Notes: a model not told the origin generated them from the sequence alone. 64,000 nt of DNA from Pseudomonas sp. BGI-2 (GCF_004310295.1 NZ_SISB01000011.1:62001-126000), one strand, 5' to 3'. Shown: positions 1 to 11,103, numbered from the stretch's first letter. A program made the numbers and translations.

Positions 1-489
1 GGCGTTGACCACCAGGTCCACGGCTTTGTCGAAAGCCTCGTCATCGAGTTCCTGCCCCAGCCGCTCGATGCCGGACAGGGTCGCGTCGATGCACTCGCGG
101 GCGAGGTCGCCGCCGCTGGCTTTCTGCGATTTGTTGGCGATCATGCTGCGAATGCGCTGCTGGTAGTTCTGCACCGGCGTGGTTTTGTGCGTGTACGCCT
201 CTCGGAACAGGGCCTGCATTTCGCTGAAACCGCTGAAGCCGAAGCGCTGGGAGAACCGCACGATGGCCGACGGGTGCACTTCGCACTCGCGGGCGATGTC
301 GCTGATGCGGTCGACCATGATCCGGTCGCTCTGCTGGCTCATGTAACTGGCGATGCGTTTGAGCTGGCGCGGCAGGCTTTCGTATTCGTTGGTGATCAGC
401 TGCAGCAGGCGCTCGGCATTGATCGGGGGGCTGACGAGATCGCTGTCGGGCGTGCTCTCGGTCGTAGCCGGCTGATCGGTGCGGGACAT
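1..489 (-). CDS. iolR: RpiR-family regulator of inositol genes (partial, C-terminus outside the window)
   Basis: Reading the minus strand from the ATG at 487-489 gives an uninterrupted 163-codon N-terminal part of a MurR/RpiR-type regulator; the rest lies beyond the left edge. After a variable leader of about 25 residues comes an HTH_6 domain (LQLITNEYESLPRQLKRIA, then an IADIA-like recognition region ending in HPSAIVRFSQRFGFSGFSE). The start is supported by AAGGA seven bases upstream. The missing part should be a SIS sugar-phosphate-binding domain. It is divergent from iolC, and the shared 311-bp gap holds a perfect GGAA-N6-TTCC site, the motif described for RpiR-type IolR in Sinorhizobium. 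Family knowledge: such proteins repress iol genes until an inositol catabolite binds. The gene name rests on the context. Confidence 0.9.
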   Translation of the reverse strand, partial: MSRTDQPATTESTPDSDLVSPPINAERLLQLITNEYESLPRQLKRIASYMSQQSDRIMVDRISDIARECEVHPSAIVRFSQRFGFSGFSEMQALFREAYTHKTTPVQNYQQRIRSMIANKSQKASGGDLARECIDATLSGIERLGQELDDEAFDKAVDLVVNA

Positions 490-800
490 AGGGAATCCTT
501 CTGGCTTGTTCTTATAGGGCTGACTTGTGTGTCGTCCCCTGACAATAGGTTGGCTGTGCGCAGTCTACAGGGTAGGCCGGAATAAAATCTTGAGCTTGCG
601 GCCGGCGTGAGGTTTGCTGAAACGATGCACTGTGTCTGAAATGCTTTGGTAAAAGTTTATTGGAAAAAATATTCCACGTAAAAATTATTTGGAATAATTA
701 TTGATTGTTCGGTCCCGGTCGTTTTAGTCTGCATCCCACCAAGAGTGTTCGGCGCCTCCATCGCCCCGAACGCAGGCTGATAAAAATAACAGGAGCCAGC
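490..800. promoter_or_regulatory. Divergent iolR/iolC promoter region
   Basis: This 311-bp gap has no convincing gene. Its right half is AT-rich compared with its surroundings and holds a perfect GGAA-N6-TTCC palindrome (662-675), a second half-matching copy (GGAA at 691-694 followed by N6 and TTGA), and the A-rich iolC leader (782-790). It must serve both the leftward iolR and the rightward iol operon. I could not fix -35/-10 boxes with confidence. Confidence 0.7.
662..675. promoter_or_regulatory. Putative IolR operator
   Basis: The sequence is GGAA, six A/T bases, TTCC, embedded in a longer palindrome with T/A outside. It matches the GGAA-N6-TTCC consensus reported for the RpiR-type IolR of Sinorhizobium meliloti. 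A weaker partner copy begins at 691, 29 bp downstream. The position between iolR and iolC fits repression of both. Confidence 0.65.
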
Positions 801-2738
801 ATGGGCCAGACTCGTTTTGCCAGTGGGCGTCAATTGGATCTGATTTGCCTGGGGCGCCTTGGCGTCGACCTCTATGCGCAGCAAGTCGGGGCGCGGCTGG
901 AAGATGTTTCAAGCTTCGCCAAATACCTCGGTGGATCGTCCGCCAACATCGCCTTCGGCACTGCTCGGCTGGGCCTGAAATCGGCAATGTTGAGCAGGGT
1001 AGGGGACGACCACATGGGCCGGTTCCTCCTGGAATCCCTGGCTCGCGAAGGCTGTGATGTCAGCGGTGTCAAAGTCGATCCGGAGCGCCTGACCGCCATG
1101 GTCTTGCTCGGTCTCAAGGACCGCGAAACCTTTCCTTTGGTGTTCTACCGTGAAAACTGCGCTGACATGGCGCTGCTGGCCGAAGACATCAACGAAGCCT
1201 TCATCGCCTCCAGCAAAGCCTTGCTGATCACCGGCACCCATTTCTCCACCGACGGCGTCTACAAGGCGAGCATCCAGGCGCTGGATTACGCCGAGAAGCA
1301 CAACGTCAAACGGGTGCTGGATATCGATTATCGCCCGGTGCTGTGGGGGTTGGCCGGCAAGGCTGATGGGGAAACCCGCTTCGTCGCTGATCAGAACGTC
1401 AGCCAGCATGTGCAGAAAATTCTTCCGCGCTTTGATCTGATTGTCGGCACCGAAGAGGAGTTTTTGATTGCTGGTGGGTCGGAGGATTTGCTCACGGCGT
1501 TGCGTAATGTCCGGCGTTTGAGCGATGCAACGTTGGTGGTCAAGCTTGGTCCACAGGGTTGCACGGTGATTCACGGGGTGATTCCGGTGCGGCTTGAAGA
1601 CGGGGCGATTTACCCCGGCGTTCGGGTGGAAGTGCTCAACGTATTGGGGGCCGGCGATGCCTTCATGTCGGGCTTCCTCAGCGGTTGGCTGGAGGATGCC
1701 AGTGACGAGCGCTGCTGCCAGTTGGCCAATGCCTGCGGCGGTCTGGTGGTGTCGCGTCATGCGTGCGCCCCGGCGATGCCGACTCGCGCCGAACTCGATT
1801 ACCTGTTCAACAGCCCGGTGCCGATTACCCGGCCGGATCAGGATGCGGTGTTGCAGCGTCTGCATCAGGTCAGCGTGCCGCGCAAACAGTGGCGGCAGCT
1901 GTTCATCTTTGCCTTTGATCATCGTGGGCAATTGGTAGAACTGGCGCAGGAGGGCGGCCGCGACCTGAGCGCGATCTGCGAACTCAAGCAACTCTTTATC
2001 AAGGCCGTGGAGCGGGTTGAAACTGATTTGCGTGAGCAAGGTATTGACGCTGATGTTGGGTTGCTGGCTGATCAACGTTTCGGCCAGGACTCGCTGAACG
2101 CAGCCACCGGTCGCGGTTGGTGGGTGGCGCGGCCGGTGGAAGTCCAGGGCTCGCGGCCGTTGGCGTTTGAACATGGGCGCTCGATTGGCAGCAACCTGAT
2201 TGCCTGGCCGCAAGAGCAAATCATCAAGTGCCTGGTGCAATTCCATCCCGACGACGAGCCGTTGCTGCGGCTGGAACAGGAAGCGCAGATCAAGGGTTTG
2301 TATCAGGCCTCCCAGGTCAGCGGTCATGAACTGCTGCTGGAAATCATCCCGCCCAAGGATCATCCGTCGACCCATCCGGACGTGCTGTATCGCGCACTGA
2401 AACGCCTCTACAACCTGGGGATTTACCCGGCGTGGTGGAAGATCGAAGCGCAGAGTGCCGAGGAATGGAAACAACTCGACGAGCTGATTCAGGAGCGCGA
2501 TCCGTATTGCCGTGGCGTGGTGTTACTGGGCCTGAATGCGCCGGCGGCGGCGTTGGCCGAAGGGTTTCAACAAGCGAGTCAAAGCCAAACGTGCCGTGGT
2601 TTCGCCGTGGGCCGGACGATTTTCCAGGAACCGAGCCGCGCGTGGCTGGCCGGGGAGATCGACGACGAGGCGCTGATCCGCCAGGTGCAGGACACCTTCG
2701 TCGAACTGATCGAAGCCTGGCGCACGGCCCGCGCATGA
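801..2738 (+). CDS. iolC: Bifunctional 5-dehydro-2-deoxygluconokinase / DUF2090 aldolase-like protein
   Basis: A 645-residue protein with two parts. The first ~330 residues are a PfkB/ribokinase-type sugar kinase (GGSSANIAFGTARLG near the N-terminus, signature 2 GAGDAFMSG at about 282-290) that would phosphorylate 5-dehydro-2-deoxy-D-gluconate. The last ~300 residues are a DUF2090 domain beginning at FIFAFDHRGQL, found as an IolC fusion in proteobacteria and thought to be a class I-type aldolase acting on the phosphorylated product. The start at 801 was chosen because AGGAG precedes it and PfkB similarity begins soon after; a longer in-frame extension back to 705 lacks support. It is the first gene of the iol operon. 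An A-rich AAnAAnAA motif (782-789) abuts the ribosome binding site. No separate iolJ aldolase is present, which fits the fusion supplying that step. Confidence 0.93.
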   Translation: MGQTRFASGRQLDLICLGRLGVDLYAQQVGARLEDVSSFAKYLGGSSANIAFGTARLGLKSAMLSRVGDDHMGRFLLESLAREGCDVSGVKVDPERLTAMVLLGLKDRETFPLVFYRENCADMALLAEDINEAFIASSKALLITGTHFSTDGVYKASIQALDYAEKHNVKRVLDIDYRPVLWGLAGKADGETRFVADQNVSQHVQKILPRFDLIVGTEEEFLIAGGSEDLLTALRNVRRLSDATLVVKLGPQGCTVIHGVIPVRLEDGAIYPGVRVEVLNVLGAGDAFMSGFLSGWLEDASDERCCQLANACGGLVVSRHACAPAMPTRAELDYLFNSPVPITRPDQDAVLQRLHQVSVPRKQWRQLFIFAFDHRGQLVELAQEGGRDLSAICELKQLFIKAVERVETDLREQGIDADVGLLADQRFGQDSLNAATGRGWWVARPVEVQGSRPLAFEHGRSIGSNLIAWPQEQIIKCLVQFHPDDEPLLRLEQEAQIKGLYQASQVSGHELLLEIIPPKDHPSTHPDVLYRALKRLYNLGIYPAWWKIEAQSAEEWKQLDELIQERDPYCRGVVLLGLNAPAAALAEGFQQASQSQTCRGFAVGRTIFQEPSRAWLAGEIDDEALIRQVQDTFVELIEAWRTARA

Positions 2739-2757
2739 CGCAACACCGCGTTATCGT

Positions 2758-2829
2758 TCTTCGCGGGCAAGCCTCGCTCCTACAGGAAGCAGCGGTGATC
2801 TGTAGGAGCGAGGCTTGCCCGCGAAGGCG
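2758..2829. repeat. REP pair, family A (GTAGGAGCGAGGCTTGCCCGCGAA type)
   Basis: Two inverted copies of a 25-bp REP core (CGCGGGCAAGCCTCGCTCCTACAG and its reverse complement) are separated by a 17-bp loop in the iolC-iolE gap. Each can form an exceptionally stable hairpin. Pseudomonas REPs of this type are spread by RAYT transposases. Confidence 0.9.
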
Positions 2830-2874
2830 GCCTCAGACTCAACGGAAATTTAGAAAACAATAAAAGGTGCAGCC

Positions 2875-3765
2875 ATGCCCGCTATCCGAATTGGCATTAA
2901 CCCGATCTCCTGGAGCAACGACGACTTGCCATTCCTCGGTGGCGAGACGCCGCTGAGCACCGCTTTGAGCGAAGGCAAGGAAATCGGTTACGAAGGTTTC
3001 GAACTCAACGGCAAATTCCCCAAGGATGCCAAAGGCGTCGCTGACGTGCTGCGGCCCTACGAACTGGCGCTGGTGTCCGGCTGGTATTCCAGCCGTCTGG
3101 CCCGCCGTTCCGTGGCCGAGGAAATCGACGCCATCGGCAGTCACGTCGAGCTGCTGGCGAAGAATGGCGCGAAGGTGCTGGTTTACGGTGAGGTGGCTGA
3201 CTCGATCCAGGGCCAACGCATTCCCTTGGTCGAGCGCCCGCGTTTCCACACCGAACAGGCCTGGCAGGAATACGCCGACAAGCTCACCGAACTGGCGCGT
3301 TTCACCCTGTCCCAAGGCGTGCGCCTGGCCTATCACCACCACATGGGCGCCTACGTCGAATCCCCGGCCGACATCGACAAGCTGATGGTGCTGACCGGCA
3401 GCGAAGTGGGTCTGCTGTTCGATTCGGGCCATTGCTACATCGGCGGCGGGGAGCCGTTGCAGGTGCTGCGTAAACACATCGAACGCATCTGCCACGTGCA
3501 TTTCAAGGACGTGCGCAAACCGGTGGTGCAACTGGCGCGTAACAACCTGTGGAGCTTTCCGGACTGCATCATCAACGGCACCTTCACCGTGCCCGGCGAT
3601 GGCGACATCGACTTCGCCGCGCTGCTCGATGTGTTGCTGGCCAACGATTACCACGGTTGGCTGGTGGTCGAGGCCGAGCAGGACCCGGCCGTGGCGCCCA
3701 GTTATGCCTATGCGAAAAAAGGTTACGACACCCTGCGTGCGCTGCTCGACGAGAGGATTAAGTGA
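2875..3765 (+). CDS. iolE: myo-inosose-2 dehydratase
   Basis: A 296-residue TIM-barrel protein of the AP-endonuclease-2/xylose-isomerase superfamily with the IolE start IGINPISWSNDDLP. It also has the metal-site segments YHHHMGAYVE, LLFDSGHC, HVHFKDVR and VVEAEQDP. It dehydrates scyllo-inosose to 3D-trihydroxycyclohexane-1,2-dione, the second step of inositol breakdown. Length and motifs match the family. GGTGCAG lies before the ATG, and an AACAATAA motif (2856-2863) sits just upstream. The stop overlaps the start of iolB by one base (TGATG), so the two are translationally coupled. Confidence 0.95.
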   Translation: MPAIRIGINPISWSNDDLPFLGGETPLSTALSEGKEIGYEGFELNGKFPKDAKGVADVLRPYELALVSGWYSSRLARRSVAEEIDAIGSHVELLAKNGAKVLVYGEVADSIQGQRIPLVERPRFHTEQAWQEYADKLTELARFTLSQGVRLAYHHHMGAYVESPADIDKLMVLTGSEVGLLFDSGHCYIGGGEPLQVLRKHIERICHVHFKDVRKPVVQLARNNLWSFPDCIINGTFTVPGDGDIDFAALLDVLLANDYHGWLVVEAEQDPAVAPSYAYAKKGYDTLRALLDERIK

Positions 3766-4574
3766 TGAGCCTGCTGGTCAAAAGCAACGCCCGTGGCCGG
3801 ACCATGGTCGAGTTAGGCAAAGATGAACTGGAATTCGTCGGCTTCGCCGCGTACCGCTTGAGTCTGGGCGAAACCTTGCCGGTGTCGGCCGGTGATAAAG
3901 AGCTGTGCCTGGTGCTGCTCAGCGGCCGGGTCAGCATCAAGGGCGAAGTACCGGGGCAGGGCGCGTTCGACTGGGACAACCTCGGCGATCGCCAGTCGGT
4001 GTTCGAAGACAAATCGCCCTTCGCCGCGTACTTGCCTCCGGGCAGTCAGGCCCAAGTCGTGGCGTTGAGCGATGTGCAAATCGCCGTCTGCGCCGCACCG
4101 GGCTCAGCCGAAAAGGGCCTCGGCCCGCGGCTGATCAAACCCGACAGCATGAAGCGCAGCGTGCGCGGCAAGGGCGCCAACACCCGATACGTGTGCGACA
4201 TCCTGCCGGACACCGAGCCTGCCCATTCGCTGCTGGTGGTGGAAGTGCGCACGCCGTCTGGACACTCGTCGAGCTACCCGCCGCATAAACACGACACCGA
4301 CGACCTGCCGCACCAGAGCTTTCTCGAAGAAACCTATTACCACCAGATCAACCCGCCCCAAGGCTTCGTGTTCCAGCGCGTCTACACCGACGACCGCAGC
4401 ATCGATCAAGCCATGGCCGTGGAAAACAGCGACCTCGTGGTCGTGCCCAAGGGCTATCACCCGGTCAGCGTGCCCTACGGCTACGAGTCGTATTACCTGA
4501 ACGTGATGGCCGGGCCGAAACGGGTCTGGCAGTTCCATAACGATCCGCAGCACAGTTGGCTGCTTGATCTCTGA
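3765..4574 (+). CDS. iolB: 5-deoxy-glucuronate isomerase
   Basis: A 269-residue double-cupin protein of the KduI/IolB family that converts 5-deoxy-D-glucuronate to 5-dehydro-2-deoxy-D-gluconate, the substrate of IolC. Seen motifs include the cupin metal-ligand stretch SSYPPHKHDTDD and the later EETYYHQINP and PKGYHPVSVPYGYESYYLN. The ATG at 3765 is preferred over an in-frame GTG three bases earlier because it forms a TGATG junction with iolE and has GAGAGGA upstream. Confidence 0.95.
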   Translation: MSLLVKSNARGRTMVELGKDELEFVGFAAYRLSLGETLPVSAGDKELCLVLLSGRVSIKGEVPGQGAFDWDNLGDRQSVFEDKSPFAAYLPPGSQAQVVALSDVQIAVCAAPGSAEKGLGPRLIKPDSMKRSVRGKGANTRYVCDILPDTEPAHSLLVVEVRTPSGHSSSYPPHKHDTDDLPHQSFLEETYYHQINPPQGFVFQRVYTDDRSIDQAMAVENSDLVVVPKGYHPVSVPYGYESYYLNVMAGPKRVWQFHNDPQHSWLLDL

Positions 4575-4604
4575 CTTTCACCTTCTGCACGGAGAACAAG
4601 AACA

Positions 4605-6107
4605 ATGAGCGACGCCCCGGTCATCGGCCATTACATCGACGGTCAAGTGCAAGACAGCGGCAGCGAGCGGTTCAGCAACGTCTTCAACCCTGCTACCGGC
4701 AATGTTCAGGCACGCGTCGGGCTGGCCAGCCAGAAGACCGTGGACGTTGCCGTCGTCTCGGCCCTGAAAGCATTCCCGGCCTGGTCCGAGCAATCGTCCT
4801 TGCGCCGTTCGCGGGTGATGTTCAAGTTCAAGGAGTTGCTCGACCGTCATCACGATGAACTGGCAGAAATCATAAGCCGCGAACACGGCAAGGTGTTCTC
4901 CGACGCCAAGGGCGAAGTGACCCGTGGCATCGAAATCGTCGAATACGCCTGCGGCGCGCCGAACCTGCTGAAAACCGAGTTCAGCGACAACATCGGCGGT
5001 GGCATCGACAACTGGAACCTGCGCCAGCCACTGGGTGTGTGCGCCGGGGTCACGCCGTTCAACTTCCCGGTGATGGTGCCGTTGTGGATGATCCCGCTAG
5101 CGTTGGTCACCGGTAACTGCTTCATCCTCAAACCCTCCGAGCGTGACCCGTCCGCCAGTTTGCTGATGGCGCGCCTGTTGACCGAAGCGGGGTTGCCGGA
5201 CGGCGTGTTCAACGTGGTTCAGGGCGACAAGACTGCGGTCGACGCACTGCTGCAACACCCGGACATCGAGGCGATTTCCTTTGTCGGCTCGACGCCGATT
5301 GCCGAGTACATCCACCAGCAGGCCACCTCCCGTGGCAAGCGGGTCCAGGCGCTGGGTGGGGCGAAGAACCACATGATCGTCATGCCCGATGCGGATCTGG
5401 ATCAAGCCGCAGACGCCTTGATCGGTGCGGCTTACGGCTCGGCCGGCGAGCGTTGCATGGCGATCTCGATTGCGGTCGCGGTGGGTGATGTGGGCGACCA
5501 GTTGATTGCCAGATTGTTGCCGCGCATCGACCAACTCAAGGTTGGCAATGGCATGCAGGGCGACAGTGACATGGGGCCGTTGGTGACAGCTGAACACAAG
5601 GCCAAGGTCGAAGGCTTTATCGATCAGGGCGTGGCGCAAGGCGCGCAGCTGATTGTCGATGGTCGTGGATTCAAGGTGCCGGGCGCCGAGAACGGTTTCT
5701 TCGTCGGCGCGACGCTGTTCGATAACGTCACGACCGAGATGAGTATTTATCAGCAGGAAATCTTCGGCCCGGTACTGGGCATTGTCCGCGTTCCGGATTT
5801 CGCCAGCGCCGTGGCGTTGATCAATGCCCACGAATTCGGCAACGGTGTGTCGTGTTTCACCAGCGACGGCGGCATCGCACGGGCCTTCGCCCGCACCATC
5901 AAGGTCGGCATGGTCGGCATCAATGTGCCGATTCCGGTGCCCATGGCCTGGCACTCGTTCGGCGGCTGGAAGCGCTCGCTGTTTGGCGACCATCACGCCT
6001 ATGGCGAAGAAGGCATCCGCTTCTACAGCCGCTACAAAAGCGTGATGCAGCGCTGGCCCGAAAGCATCGCCAAGGGCCCTGAATTCAGCATGCCGACGGC
6101 CAAATAA
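4605..6107 (+). CDS. iolA: CoA-acylating methylmalonate-semialdehyde / malonate-semialdehyde dehydrogenase
   Basis: A 500-residue aldehyde dehydrogenase of the MmsA/IolA subfamily. The NAD-site segment [11 protein letters not shown] is around residues 149-159. The catalytic cysteine is Cys284 in SAGERCMAI, and the conserved PGAENGFF and [10 protein letters not shown] blocks follow. In inositol catabolism it turns malonate semialdehyde into acetyl-CoA and CO2; the same enzyme can serve valine breakdown. The leader contains GGAG and AACAAGAA (4595-4602) immediately before the start. The next gene starts 25 bp downstream. Confidence 0.93.
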   Translation: MSDAPVIGHYIDGQVQDSGSERFSNVFNPATGNVQARVGLASQKTVDVAVVSALKAFPAWSEQSSLRRSRVMFKFKELLDRHHDELAEIISREHGKVFSDAKGEVTRGIEIVEYACGAPNLLKTEFSDNIGGGIDNWNLRQPLGVCAGVTPFNFPVMVPLWMIPLALVTGNCFILKPSERDPSASLLMARLLTEAGLPDGVFNVVQGDKTAVDALLQHPDIEAISFVGSTPIAEYIHQQATSRGKRVQALGGAKNHMIVMPDADLDQAADALIGAAYGSAGERCMAISIAVAVGDVGDQLIARLLPRIDQLKVGNGMQGDSDMGPLVTAEHKAKVEGFIDQGVAQGAQLIVDGRGFKVPGAENGFFVGATLFDNVTTEMSIYQQEIFGPVLGIVRVPDFASAVALINAHEFGNGVSCFTSDGGIARAFARTIKVGMVGINVPIPVPMAWHSFGGWKRSLFGDHHAYGEEGIRFYSRYKSVMQRWPESIAKGPEFSMPTAK

Positions 6108-6132
6108 TTCACCTGTGCGGAGAGCAACAATA

Positions 6133-6954
6133 ATGAGCAAACCCCTGCGTTTCGCCCTGAACCGTATGGTCGCCCCACGTTTGTCCCTGCCCGCGTTCAT
6201 CGACCTGGCGGTGGCCCTCAAGGCCGACGCCATCGAGATTCGCAACGACCTCAAGGGCGTCGAGATCGAAGACGGCACCGCCCCCGAACATGTCCGTGAG
6301 TTGTGTGCGGCCAAAGGCATCACCGTGCTGTCGATCAACGCGCTGTATCCGTTTGATGTGTGGAATGACGAGCGCCGGGCGCAGGCCTTGAAACTGGCGG
6401 CTTATGCTCGTGATTGCGGGGCGCAGGGTTTGGTCATGTGCCCGCTGAACGATCGCGCCGACCCGCGAAGCGAAGCCGAGCGCGCTGCAGGCTTGCGCAC
6501 CGCATTGAGCGAACTGGCGCCGATCCTGCGCGATCACGGCATCCTTGGCTTCATCGAGCCGCTGGGGTTTGAAGAATGTTCGCTGCGCCTCAAGCGTACG
6601 GCGGTAGAGGCGATCAAGGGGATTGGCGGGTTGGATGTGTTCCGGCTGGTCCACGACACCTTTCACCATCACCTGGCCAGTGAGCATGAATACTTCCCCG
6701 AGCTGACCGGGTTGGTGCACATCTCCAGTGTCGAGGATGCCGAAGCGCCGCTGGCGACCATTCGCGACGGCCATCGCGTGCTGGTGGGCGAGGGCGACAT
6801 CCTCGGCAACGCCACGCAAATCGCCACCTTGCTCAGCAGCGGATACAGCGGCTACCTGTCGTTCGAACCGTTTGCCGACAGCGTCCATGGCCTGGCAAAT
6901 ATCCAGCAGGCCATTGGCGCGAGCATGGATCACCTACAAAAAACTCAAGGTTAA
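6133..6954 (+). CDS. iolI: IolI-type TIM-barrel isomerase
   Basis: A 273-residue AP-endonuclease-2-type TIM barrel (RFALNRMVAPRLSLPAF at the start; later GFIEPLGFEE, FRLVHDTFHHHL, LVHISSVED). IolI proteins interconvert inososes, or in some bacteria act as auxiliary sugar isomerases. The ATG at 6133 was chosen over an earlier in-frame ATG at 6115 because GGAGAG lies 8-13 bp before it. AACAATAA (6126-6133) overlaps the start codon. The exact substrate cannot be told from sequence. Confidence 0.8.
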   Translation: MSKPLRFALNRMVAPRLSLPAFIDLAVALKADAIEIRNDLKGVEIEDGTAPEHVRELCAAKGITVLSINALYPFDVWNDERRAQALKLAAYARDCGAQGLVMCPLNDRADPRSEAERAAGLRTALSELAPILRDHGILGFIEPLGFEECSLRLKRTAVEAIKGIGGLDVFRLVHDTFHHHLASEHEYFPELTGLVHISSVEDAEAPLATIRDGHRVLVGEGDILGNATQIATLLSSGYSGYLSFEPFADSVHGLANIQQAIGASMDHLQKTQG

Positions 6955-6964
6955 TGGAGATCCC

Positions 6965-7057
6965 CTGTGGGAGCGGGCTTGCTCGCGAAGACGGCGGTAC
7001 ATCCAACATTGATGTCGCCTGACACACCGCTTTCGCGAGCAAGCCCGCTCCCACATT
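6965..7057. repeat. REP pair, family A
   Basis: Inverted copies of TGTGGGAGCGGGCTTGCTCG and its complement flank a ~45-bp spacer (ACGGCGGTACATCC...CACCGCTTT) in the iolI-iolD gap. The spacer closely resembles that of the REP pair at 11104-11199, including a shared ATTGATGTCGCCTGA stretch. Confidence 0.9.
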
Positions 7058-7090
7058 AGACTGGGTTTGCCTTCAAAAAAAGGTGCAAGC

Positions 7091-9022
7091 ATGACCACAA
7101 CAAGACTGACCATGGCCCAGGCCCTGGTGAAATTCCTCGATAACCAGTACATCGAGGTCGATGGCGTCCAGAGCAAATTCGTCGCCGGGATCTTTACCAT
7201 TTTCGGTCACGGCAACGTGCTGGGCCTGGGGCAAGCCCTGGAGCAGAACAGCGGCGACCTGATCGTCCATCAGGGCCGCAACGAGCAGGGCATGGCCCAC
7301 GCCGCCATCGGTTTCGCCAAGCAAAACCTGCGACGCAAAATCTACGCCTGTTCTTCATCCGTCGGCCCGGGCGCGGCGAACATGCTGACCGCCGCCGCGA
7401 CGGCCACCGCCAACCGCATTCCCTTGCTGCTGTTGCCCGGCGACGTTTACGCCTGTCGCCAGCCGGACCCGGTGCTGCAACAGATCGAGCAGTTCCACGA
7501 CCTGAGCATCAGCACCAACGACGCATTCAAGGCCGTAAGCAAATACTGGGACCGCATCAACCGTCCCGAGCAGTTGATGACCGCGGCGATCCACGCCATG
7601 CGCGTACTCACCGACCCTGCCGAAACCGGCGCCGTGACCCTGGCCTTGCCGCAAGACGTGCAGGCCGAGGCCTACGACTATCCCGATTACTTCCTGCAAA
7701 AACGCGTGCACCGCATCGAGCGCCGTCCGGCCACTGAAGCGATGCTCGGCGACGCCTTGGCGCTGTTTAAAGGCAAGCGCAAACCGCTGATCATTTGCGG
7801 TGGCGGGGTCAGATACTCCGGTGCCAACGCGGCGTTGCAAGCGTTTGCCGAGCGCTTCGATATTCCCTTCGTCGAAACCCAGGCCGGCAAGAGCGCGGTG
7901 GTCTCCAGTCACCCGCTGAACGTTGGCGGGATTGGCGAAACCGGTTGTCTGGCGGCGAATCTATTGGCCAGGGAAGCGGATCTGATCATCGGTATCGGCA
8001 CTCGCTACAGCGATTTCACCACCGCGTCGAAATCCCTGTTCCAGCAGGCGGACGTGCAATTTCTAAACCTCAACATCAGCCCCTGCGATGCCCTGAAACT
8101 CGACGGCGTGCAACTGCTGGCGGATGCCAAAACCGGCTTGCAAGCCTTGGCTGAAGCCTTGGGCGATTACCGTTCGGCGTGGGGCGATCAGCCGCGTCAG
8201 GCCAAGGCGCAACTGGACGAAGAAGTCGATCGCCTCTATCAGGTCGAATACCAGACCCAGGATTTCATCCCGGAAATCAACGACCACATGGACCCGGCGG
8301 TCCTGCGCGAATTCATCGAGCTGACCGGCTCCTGCCTGACCCAGAGCCGCGTGCTCGGCGTGCTCAACGAAACCCTCGCCGATGACGCCGTGATCGTCGC
8401 CGCTGCCGGCAGCCTGCCCGGTGACTTGCAGCGCAGCTGGCGCAGCAAGGGCGTGAACACCTATCACGTCGAGTACGGTTATTCCTGCATGGGGTACGAG
8501 GTCAACGCCGCATTGGGCGTGAAACTCGCCGAGCCCGAGCGCGAGGTCTATGCGCTGGTCGGCGACGGCTCTTACATGATGCTGCACTCGTAGCTGGCGA
8601 CTTCGATCCAGGAGCGCCGCAAGATCAACGTGGTGCTGCTCGACAACATGACCTTCGGCTGCATCAACAACCTGCAGATGGAACACGGCATGGACAGCTT
8701 CGGCACCGAGTTTCGCTTCCGCAACCCGGAAACCGGCAAGCTCGATGGCGGGTTCGTGCCGGTGGACTTCGCCATGAGTGCGGCCGCCTATGGCTGCAAG
8801 ACTTACAAAGTGAACACCGTTGAAGAGCTGAAAGCCGCACTGGCGGATGCACGCCTGCAGACCGTGTCGACGCTGATCGACATCAAGGTGTTGCCCAAAA
8901 CCATGATTCACAAATACCTGTCGTGGTGGCGGGTCGGCGTGGCGCAAGTCTCCACCAGCGCCCGCACCGATGCGGTGGCCAAGACCCTGAACGAACGACT
9001 GGCCAAGGCCCGTCAGTACTGA
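7091..9022 (+). pseudogene. iolD: 3D-(3,5/4)-trihydroxycyclohexane-1,2-dione hydrolase, interrupted by an in-frame TAG
   Basis: The frame from 7091 to 9022 encodes a 643-residue thiamine-diphosphate enzyme typical of IolD in length and sequence, but codon 501 (8591-8593) is TAG. Both halves are in the same frame, so no indel is involved. The expected codon is probably GAG, since related proteins read SYMMLHSELATS here, giving a single G-to-T change. The stop falls ten residues after the start of the ThDP/Mg motif GDGSYMML and removes its distal Asn pair region ([14 protein letters not shown]) and the last 143 residues. The 500-residue product should be inactive. IolD opens the ring to 5-deoxyglucuronate, so inositol growth should fail unless the codon is suppressed or is a sequencing error. 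The ATG at 7091 has AGGTG upstream. Upstream and downstream iol genes look intact. Confidence 0.88.
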
Positions 9023-10066
<1,044 letters not shown>

Positions 10067-10078
10067 CCCCCGATTCCC

Positions 10079-10188
10079 TGTAGGAGCGAGGCTTGCCCGC
10101 GAAGGCGGCTATTCAGCCAACATCAATGTGGATTGTGCTGACGCTTTCGCGGGCAAGTCGGATCGCCGCACCGCTCGCTCCTACAGGA
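10079..10188. repeat. REP pair, family A, right arm carrying a nested 16-bp cassette
   Basis: Inverted REP arms (CTGTAGGAGCGAGGCTTGCC and complement) sit in the iolG-iolH gap. The right arm is split: between GGGCAAG and GCTCCTACAG lies TCGGATCGCCGCACCG (10158-10173) instead of the usual CCTC. The same insert recurs in other REPs of the window. Confidence 0.85.
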
Positions 10189-10228
10189 TGTGTGCCGGGC
10201 TCAAGACCTGTTTAGGGAGAACAATAAA

Positions 10229-11089
10229 ATGCGCATCGCACTAGACCCTTACATGTACCGCACCCTGTCCCTGGGCAAGATGGTCGATAAAGTCGCCGAA
10301 CTCGGCTACGAGCACATCGAACTCTCGCCCCGGGAAGATTTCCTGCCGTTCTACAAGGCCCCGCGGGTCGACAAGGCGCGGATCAAGGAATTCCGTAAAG
10401 CCCTGAGCGACACCGGGGTCAAACTGTCTTCCTTATTACCGATGTACCACTGGGCCGCCGCTGACGAAGGCCAGCGTGTGGCTGCGGTCCGCAACTGGAA
10501 ACGCGCAATCCAGATCGCCGTGGAGATGGACTGCGAGCTGGTCAACACCGAATTCACCGGCCAGTCAGACAACCCGCTGGTCTGCGAGAACCAGTTCATG
10601 CGCTCCATGGACGAGTTGGTTCCGGAGTTTGAACGCGAAGGTATCAAGCTCGACATCCAGGCCCATCCTTATGACTTCTGCGAGCGCAACAACGAGTCGG
10701 TGGACATCATCCGCGGGCTGGATCGCGATTGGATCAACTACCTCTACGCCGCGCCGCACACGTTTTTCTACGACGACGGCGTCGGTGATATCGCTTCGAT
10801 GATCAAGTACGCGGGCTCCAAGCTGAGCCACTTGATCATCGCCGACACCTACAACCACAAGGCTTCCTCGGGTTTGCGCTACATCGTCAACCCGCCGGGC
10901 GTTACGGCTACCGTGCACCAGCATCTGGACATCGGGCAGGGCGAAGTCGACTGGGAGGCGTTTTTCGGCACCTTGCGCGAGATCAAATTCGACGGCATCG
11001 CCACGGTCTCGGTGTTCGCCTGGGAAGACCGGCCGGACGCGTCCAACCGGATGATGCTCGAACGCGTCAAAAGCGAACTCTGCCGCTAA
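10229..11089 (+). CDS. iolH: IolH-type sugar phosphate isomerase/epimerase
   Basis: A 286-residue AP-endonuclease-2-type TIM barrel with the IolH-like start [20 protein letters not shown] and metal-site segments [26 protein letters not shown] and [11 protein letters not shown]. Members occur in proteobacterial iol clusters and are assigned to inositol breakdown without a firmly established reaction. The start at 10229 was chosen because GGGAGA and AACAATAA (10220-10227) precede it and homology begins there; the longer frame from 10190 runs back toward the REP. Confidence 0.82.
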   Translation: MRIALDPYMYRTLSLGKMVDKVAELGYEHIELSPREDFLPFYKAPRVDKARIKEFRKALSDTGVKLSSLLPMYHWAAADEGQRVAAVRNWKRAIQIAVEMDCELVNTEFTGQSDNPLVCENQFMRSMDELVPEFEREGIKLDIQAHPYDFCERNNESVDIIRGLDRDWINYLYAAPHTFFYDDGVGDIASMIKYAGSKLSHLIIADTYNHKASSGLRYIVNPPGVTATVHQHLDIGQGEVDWEAFFGTLREIKFDGIATVSVFAWEDRPDASNRMMLERVKSELCR

Positions 11090-11103
11090 CGGCCGGCACA
11101 AAC

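Noticed and set aside
909..2474. 521-codon open frame on the minus strand inside iolC
   Set aside because: It is a shadow of the high-GC iolC coding sequence; it lacks a recognisable domain and a ribosome binding site.
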